Positions 61,005 through 64,000 of a stretch of 64,000 bases of DNA are shown here, piece by piece; the first letter of the stretch is position 1; every line of letters begins with the position of its first letter. The translations under genes were made by a program, and so were the position numbers. The DNA lies in contig CAMTKF010000004.1 in the NCBI GenBank assembly GCA_947072905.1, positions 31,416-95,415 of the forward strand. The letters are read 5' to 3'. The DNA comes from an uncultured Bacteroidales bacterium (GTDB lineage Bacteria; Bacteroidota; Bacteroidia; Bacteroidales; Muribaculaceae). A model generated the notes under the pieces. That model made no database searches, was not told the origin of the DNA, and saw only the letters and a list, made by a program, of their open reading frames with translations.

Positions 61005-61580
61005 ATGACTAAGAACTTCAATACATATATTGAACATATTGACGTAGATGCTTGGCGCGAGATTTGCGTCAGCAAGGGCACACTGCGCCATTTTGCCAAA
61101 GGCGAGGAATTTGTCTCTATCGGCAAGGTTGGCCGATATTTCGGATTTATCCAATCCGGCACACTCAAATATGTGGCTCGTTCAGCTGATGGCACAGAGT
61201 ATGTGATGGGGCTGGTGTTTGGCAACGGATTTGTTGGCGACTGGCGTCACTTTTCACAAAATCAAAATGCGACGGTAGCCATCGTTGCCACATCAGATTG
61301 TGATATATACTGCATTACATCAAAAGAATTGAAAGTGATGATGGACTCCGATTCTTATTTCAAAGATATGGTAATGCACGCCACAGAAGCTGTTTATGGC
61401 ACGGTATACGATAGATACGTAGATTTATATGTCAAGACACCACAGCAAAGATATGAAGATCTTATAAATCGGCATCCCGACCTTTTTGACCTCTTTTCGC
61501 TCAAAGACATCGCTTCTTTTCTGAAAATCACGCCCACACATCTGAGCCGATTGCGAAAAAATAACGGAAATCAGTGTTAA
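61005..61580 (+). CDS. Crp/Fnr-family transcription regulator, first copy
   Basis: A 191-residue protein: N-terminal cyclic-nucleotide-binding-like beta-roll (about 20-115, with GKVGRYFGFIQSGTLKYVARS core GFIQSGTLKY) and a C-terminal helix-turn-helix (SLKDIASFLKITPTHLSRLRKN). No Cys set for an iron-sulfur cluster is present, so it is not Fnr-like in sensing. It is divergent from the oxalate operon and may control it. Its 3' third is identical in DNA to the second copy at 63223. The middle part differs (DWRHFSQNQNATVAIVA here). Confidence 0.85.
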   Translation: MTKNFNTYIEHIDVDAWREICVSKGTLRHFAKGEEFVSIGKVGRYFGFIQSGTLKYVARSADGTEYVMGLVFGNGFVGDWRHFSQNQNATVAIVATSDCDIYCITSKELKVMMDSDSYFKDMVMHATEAVYGTVYDRYVDLYVKTPQQRYEDLINRHPDLFDLFSLKDIASFLKITPTHLSRLRKNNGNQC

Positions 61581-61583
61581 AAG
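61372..61583 (+). repeat. 212-bp repeat, left copy
   Basis: Bases 61372-61583 are identical to 63590-63801. It covers the last 70 codons of the Crp-type gene plus the stop. Beyond it the terminator hairpins are also nearly identical, with one substitution and one inserted T. Confidence 0.95.
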
Positions 61584-61588
61584 GCTTG

Positions 61589-61620
61589 ACTCTCAACATT
61601 GTTGAGAGTTTTTATTTTTA
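61589..61620 (+). terminator. terminator after first Crp-type gene
   Basis: ACTCTCAACA and TGTTGAGAGT form a stem around a very small loop, followed by TTTTTATTTTT. Confidence 0.85.
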
Positions 61621-61670
61621 TTGGATGTAAAATTGTTGTGGCTCTCTTATGTGCCCATCTTTACTGAGTG

Positions 61671-61702
61671 CAAAGATACATAATTTTTGGGAAAGTGACA
61701 AA
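61671..61702 (-). promoter_or_regulatory. orphan minus-strand promoter
   Basis: The minus strand reads TTTG (61699-61702), a 20-base spacer and TATCTTTG (61671-61678). No gene follows it on the minus strand; it points into the terminator of the first regulator. It may be a relic or transcribe an antisense RNA. Confidence 0.5.
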
Positions 61703-61738
61703 TTCAATCATGCAGATTAAGGGGAAAGCGACAAAATT
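61689..61738. repeat. direct repeat GGGAAAG(T/C)GACAAA
   Basis: GGGAAAGTGACAAATT at 61689-61704 and GGGAAAGCGACAAAATT at 61722-61738, 33 bases apart, about three helical turns. They sit between the orphan promoter and the ATPase promoter and may be an operator pair. Confidence 0.45.
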
Positions 61739-61783
61739 GAAAAATTAGATTTTTGGTATACCGATAATTTTATTAGTATAAAT

Positions 61784-61814
61784 TTGGGGAATATTGTCAA
61801 AATCGCTATCTTTG
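61784..61814 (+). promoter_or_regulatory. ATPase promoter
   Basis: TTTG (61784-61787), a 19-base spacer and TATCTTTG (61807-61814) match the consensus exactly. Because of it the upstream TTG at 61784 is promoter and not a start codon. Confidence 0.75.
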
Positions 61815-61846
61815 CACTCGGAAACATAAAACAAAAACAAGGACAG

Positions 61847-63181
61847 ATGAAGATTTTTAAGAGGAAACTCTATGATGAAATGCTTAAATGGAAGCACGAC
61901 TCTAATGGCAGAACGGCGTTGCTCATTAAAGGGGCGCGGAGAGTTGGTAAATCCACTCTTGCACATACCTTTGCGCAGAAGGAGTATAAGTCATATATTG
62001 CCATTGATTTTGCCGTATGTAAACCTGAGGTTAAAGCATTATTTGACGACATATCAGACCTTAATTTCGTATTTTTGCGTTTGCAAGTATTGTTTGGGGT
62101 AGAACTACACGAACGAAATTCTGTGATAGTTTTTGACGAAGTGCAGGATTGTCCCAGAGCCCGACAGGCAATCAAGTATCTGGTAGCAGACGGACGTTAT
62201 GATTATATTGAGACAGGTTCGTTGATTTCAATTCGGCAGAATGTTAAAGATATTCTTATTCCCAGCGAGGAAGAGGAGATGGTAATGAATCCTTTGGACT
62301 ATGAGGAATTCCAATGGGCATTAGGTAATGAGGTGTCGATACCAATTATTAAAAAATTCTTTCAAGAAAGAAAAGGTTTCGGAGATGCCGGCGCAAGAGG
62401 TGAAATGCGCAATTTACGGTTGTATATGTTGGTGGGAGGCATGCCGCAAGCTATAAGCACTTATCTTGAGACCAATAATATGGAAAAGGTTGACAAGATG
62501 AAGCGGTCTATAATCAAGTTATACGAGAACGACTTTATTAAGATAGACCCGTCAGGCAATATCTCAAAAATGTTTATGGCTATCCCAGGTCAGTTGGCCA
62601 GCAATTGGGGGCGATATCAAATATCCTCTGCAACAGGAATAGACCACCCTGAGAGATTGAAGGGGCAGATTTTTGATATGCAGGATTCGATGGTTGTTAA
62701 TTTGGCATACCATGCGAATGACCCAAACGTTGGAATGGCTCTGCATAGAGATGGAGAAAAATTTAAAATGTTTATGGCTGATACCGGTCTGTTTATTACG
62801 CTGGCATTTTGGGATAAGAAATTCACGGAAAATATTATCTATGAGAAACTTCTGTCTGACAAACTGAGTGCAGACCTTGGTTATGTGTATGAGAATTTAG
62901 TGGCACAGATGCTCCGCGCCAATGGTCACGAATTATACTACTATACATGGCCATCTGAAACGAGTAATCATTTATATGAAGTGGATTTTCTTCTTTCAAA
63001 CGGCACTAAGATAGAGCCTATTGAGGTAAAGTCTTCCGGATATAAGACGCATAGGTCGCTTGACTTGTTCTGTGAGAAATTCTCTTCACGAGTGAACAAG
63101 CGTTACCTTATATATACAAAGGATTTGAGGAAAGATGGCAATATAACTTACCTCCCGGCATACATGACACAATTTCTATAA
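61847..63181 (+). CDS. DUF4143-type AAA ATPase
   Basis: Starting at ATG 61847 (MKIFKRKLYDEMLKW) the protein is 444 residues. It has Walker A GARRVGKST near residue 30 and Walker B VIVFDEVQDC near 95, followed by a middle helical region and a C-terminal DUF4143 domain with a nuclease-like D-x(n)-ExK pattern (VDFLLSNG...PIEVKSS). Such ATPases are common in Bacteroidales as single genes, often near mobile or variable regions; function not established. Base composition is lower in GC than the core genes. It lies between two near-identical Crp-type regulators. Confidence 0.85.
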   Translation: MKIFKRKLYDEMLKWKHDSNGRTALLIKGARRVGKSTLAHTFAQKEYKSYIAIDFAVCKPEVKALFDDISDLNFVFLRLQVLFGVELHERNSVIVFDEVQDCPRARQAIKYLVADGRYDYIETGSLISIRQNVKDILIPSEEEEMVMNPLDYEEFQWALGNEVSIPIIKKFFQERKGFGDAGARGEMRNLRLYMLVGGMPQAISTYLETNNMEKVDKMKRSIIKLYENDFIKIDPSGNISKMFMAIPGQLASNWGRYQISSATGIDHPERLKGQIFDMQDSMVVNLAYHANDPNVGMALHRDGEKFKMFMADTGLFITLAFWDKKFTENIIYEKLLSDKLSADLGYVYENLVAQMLRANGHELYYYTWPSETSNHLYEVDFLLSNGTKIEPIEVKSSGYKTHRSLDLFCEKFSSRVNKRYLIYTKDLRKDGNITYLPAYMTQFL

Positions 63182-63222
63182 AACGCCTGTATTTTCTGTA
63201 TTATCTGCATTTTGGAACAATA

Positions 63223-63798
63223 ATGTCTGACAACTTCAATACATATATAGAGCAGATTGATTTTGATGCTTGGCGCGAATTATGTGTCAGCATAGGCACT
63301 TTGCGACGTTTTTCCAAAGGCGAGGAATTTGTCTCCATTGGCAAAGTTGGTCGTTATATCGGATTTATACAATCCGGCACGCTCAAATATGTGGCTCGTT
63401 CAGCTGATGGCACAGAGCATGTGATGGGATTGGTGTTTGGCGAGGGGTTTGTTGCCGACTGGCCTTTTTGTCTGTACGGTAAGGAAGCGAAGCTGGCTAT
63501 TGTAGCAGTGACTGAAAGCGATATATATTGCGTATCGTCTGAGGCGGTGAAGAAACGTATGGACAACGACCCAAAATTTCGCGACATCATAATGCACGCC
63601 ACAGAAGCTGTTTATGGCACGGTATACGATAGATACGTAGATTTATATGTCAAGACACCACAGCAAAGATATGAAGATCTTATAAATCGGCATCCCGACC
63701 TTTTTGACCTCTTTTCGCTCAAAGACATCGCTTCTTTTCTGAAAATCACGCCCACACATCTGAGCCGATTGCGAAAAAATAACGGAAATCAGTGTTAA
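63223..63798 (+). CDS. Crp/Fnr-family transcription regulator, second copy
   Basis: A 191-residue paralogue of the gene at 61005. The last 70 residues, including the helix-turn-helix, are identical in DNA; the first 80 residues are similar, and the middle sensor part differs (DWPFCLYGKEAKLAIVAVTESDIYCVSSE, core FCLYGKEAK). Same length and same stop context. It starts 42 bases after the ATPase stop, with no obvious own promoter, so it may be read with the ATPase. Two sensors with one DNA-binding domain would bind the same sites. Confidence 0.85.
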   Translation: MSDNFNTYIEQIDFDAWRELCVSIGTLRRFSKGEEFVSIGKVGRYIGFIQSGTLKYVARSADGTEHVMGLVFGEGFVADWPFCLYGKEAKLAIVAVTESDIYCVSSEAVKKRMDNDPKFRDIIMHATEAVYGTVYDRYVDLYVKTPQQRYEDLINRHPDLFDLFSLKDIASFLKITPTHLSRLRKNNGNQC

Positions 63799-63801
63799 AA
63801 G
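63590..63801 (+). repeat. 212-bp repeat, right copy
   Basis: Identical to 61372-61583. Recombination between the copies would remove the ATPase and leave one hybrid regulator. Confidence 0.95.
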
Positions 63802-63806
63802 CCTTG

Positions 63807-63840
63807 ACTCTCAACATTTGTTGAGAGTTTTTATTTTTAT
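63807..63840 (+). terminator. terminator after second Crp-type gene
   Basis: Same hairpin as at 61589 with one extra T in the loop, followed by T-rich sequence. Confidence 0.85.
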
Positions 63841-63846
63841 TGGTTG

Positions 63847-63854
63847 TAACTTTG
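63847..63854 (+). promoter_or_regulatory. -7 box for a gene at the window edge
   Basis: TAACTTTG on the plus strand, TTGA 22 bases upstream. It would drive a gene starting beyond or near 63960. Confidence 0.5.
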
Positions 63855-63959
63855 CGCAGATATTCCAAGAATATTTTCCTAAAACCTCGATGCTATACGC
63901 AAATGAACAAATTAATCATAACAACCCGTTGGTTGAATTAAAATTCTAAATATTTACAA

Positions 63960-64000
63960 ATGAAAAAGTTGCACAATTTGCAGATTATTAGTAAATTAGT
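63960..64000 (+). CDS. possible start of a gene cut by the window edge
   Basis: ATG 63960 opens MKKLHNLQIISKLV to the edge with no stop in the 13 codons visible. It follows an A-rich leader and a -7 box, as Bacteroidales genes do. Far too short to recognise. Confidence 0.35.
   Translation, partial: MKKLHNLQIISKL

Noticed and set aside
61372-63801. ATPase and flanking repeats as an insertion sequence or transposon
   Set aside because: No transposase, no inverted terminal repeats and no short target duplication were seen; the repeats are ends of two paralogous genes.

Overview
The window is a bacterial chromosome segment from the Bacteroidota, order Bacteroidales. Several genes have -7 boxes of the form TAnnTTTG, some with a TTTG-like box 19-21 bases upstream, which is the Bacteroidota promoter type. 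The gene set agrees: a serine palmitoyltransferase, a DUF4835 protein, a GldB-like lipoprotein, a TonB-dependent receptor with a carboxypeptidase-like N-terminal domain, and a sigma/anti-sigma/DUF4252 trio. The oxalate genes (frc, oxc, AEC carrier) and overall feel suggest Muribaculaceae (S24-7); that family call is inference. No rRNA, tRNA, CRISPR array, phage or transposase was seen.

Layout. 1-9.6 kb: the end of ispE, then grpE-dnaJ, then a tightly coupled dnaN / DEDD exonuclease / coaBC / DUF4835 / recN operon, then rlmB and guanine deaminase. 9.5-16 kb: a zinc-type ABC system lacking a permease, a Smr-domain protein coupled to an EFR1-type flavodoxin-ferredoxin, prmA, and a small envelope operon (two YtxH proteins, a holin-like membrane protein, a short unknown). 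16.1-17.8 kb: an AT-richer AbiEi/AbiEii toxin-antitoxin pair whose toxin start is out of frame at a TA repeat. 18-23.4 kb: a HAD phosphatase, a membrane-bound nucleotide-sugar dehydratase and TrkH/TrkA potassium uptake. 23.4-30.7 kb: Dabb protein, aspartokinase, FtsE, DnaA, a palindrome-rich gap, MlaD, an amidase and a GldB-like protein.

30.7-40.4 kb: an ETF/acyl-CoA dehydrogenase operon, then DUF1599, DoxX-type, MATE and FAD-dependent proteins, and a secreted CMD-cupin protein. 40.5-51 kb: a TonB receptor with its lipoprotein partner, a DUF2284 protein, the ECF sigma trio, glutamine synthetase and serine palmitoyltransferase. 51-56.3 kb: pyruvate:ferredoxin oxidoreductase (nifJ) divergent from the flavodiiron protein fprA. 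56.3-60.6 kb: the oxalate operon frc-oxc-AEC carrier. 61-64 kb: two Crp/Fnr-type regulators with an identical 212-bp 3' end flanking a DUF4143-type ATPase.

How it fits together: an obligate anaerobe with ferredoxin/flavodoxin-centred redox metabolism (NifJ, ETF-ACD, EFR1, FprA), oxalyl-CoA-based oxalate breakdown and sphingolipid synthesis. The parts most likely to repay study are the toxin start repeat, the twin regulators and the dyad-rich gap beside the oxalate operon, and a structured gap upstream of dnaA that may encode a small RNA.
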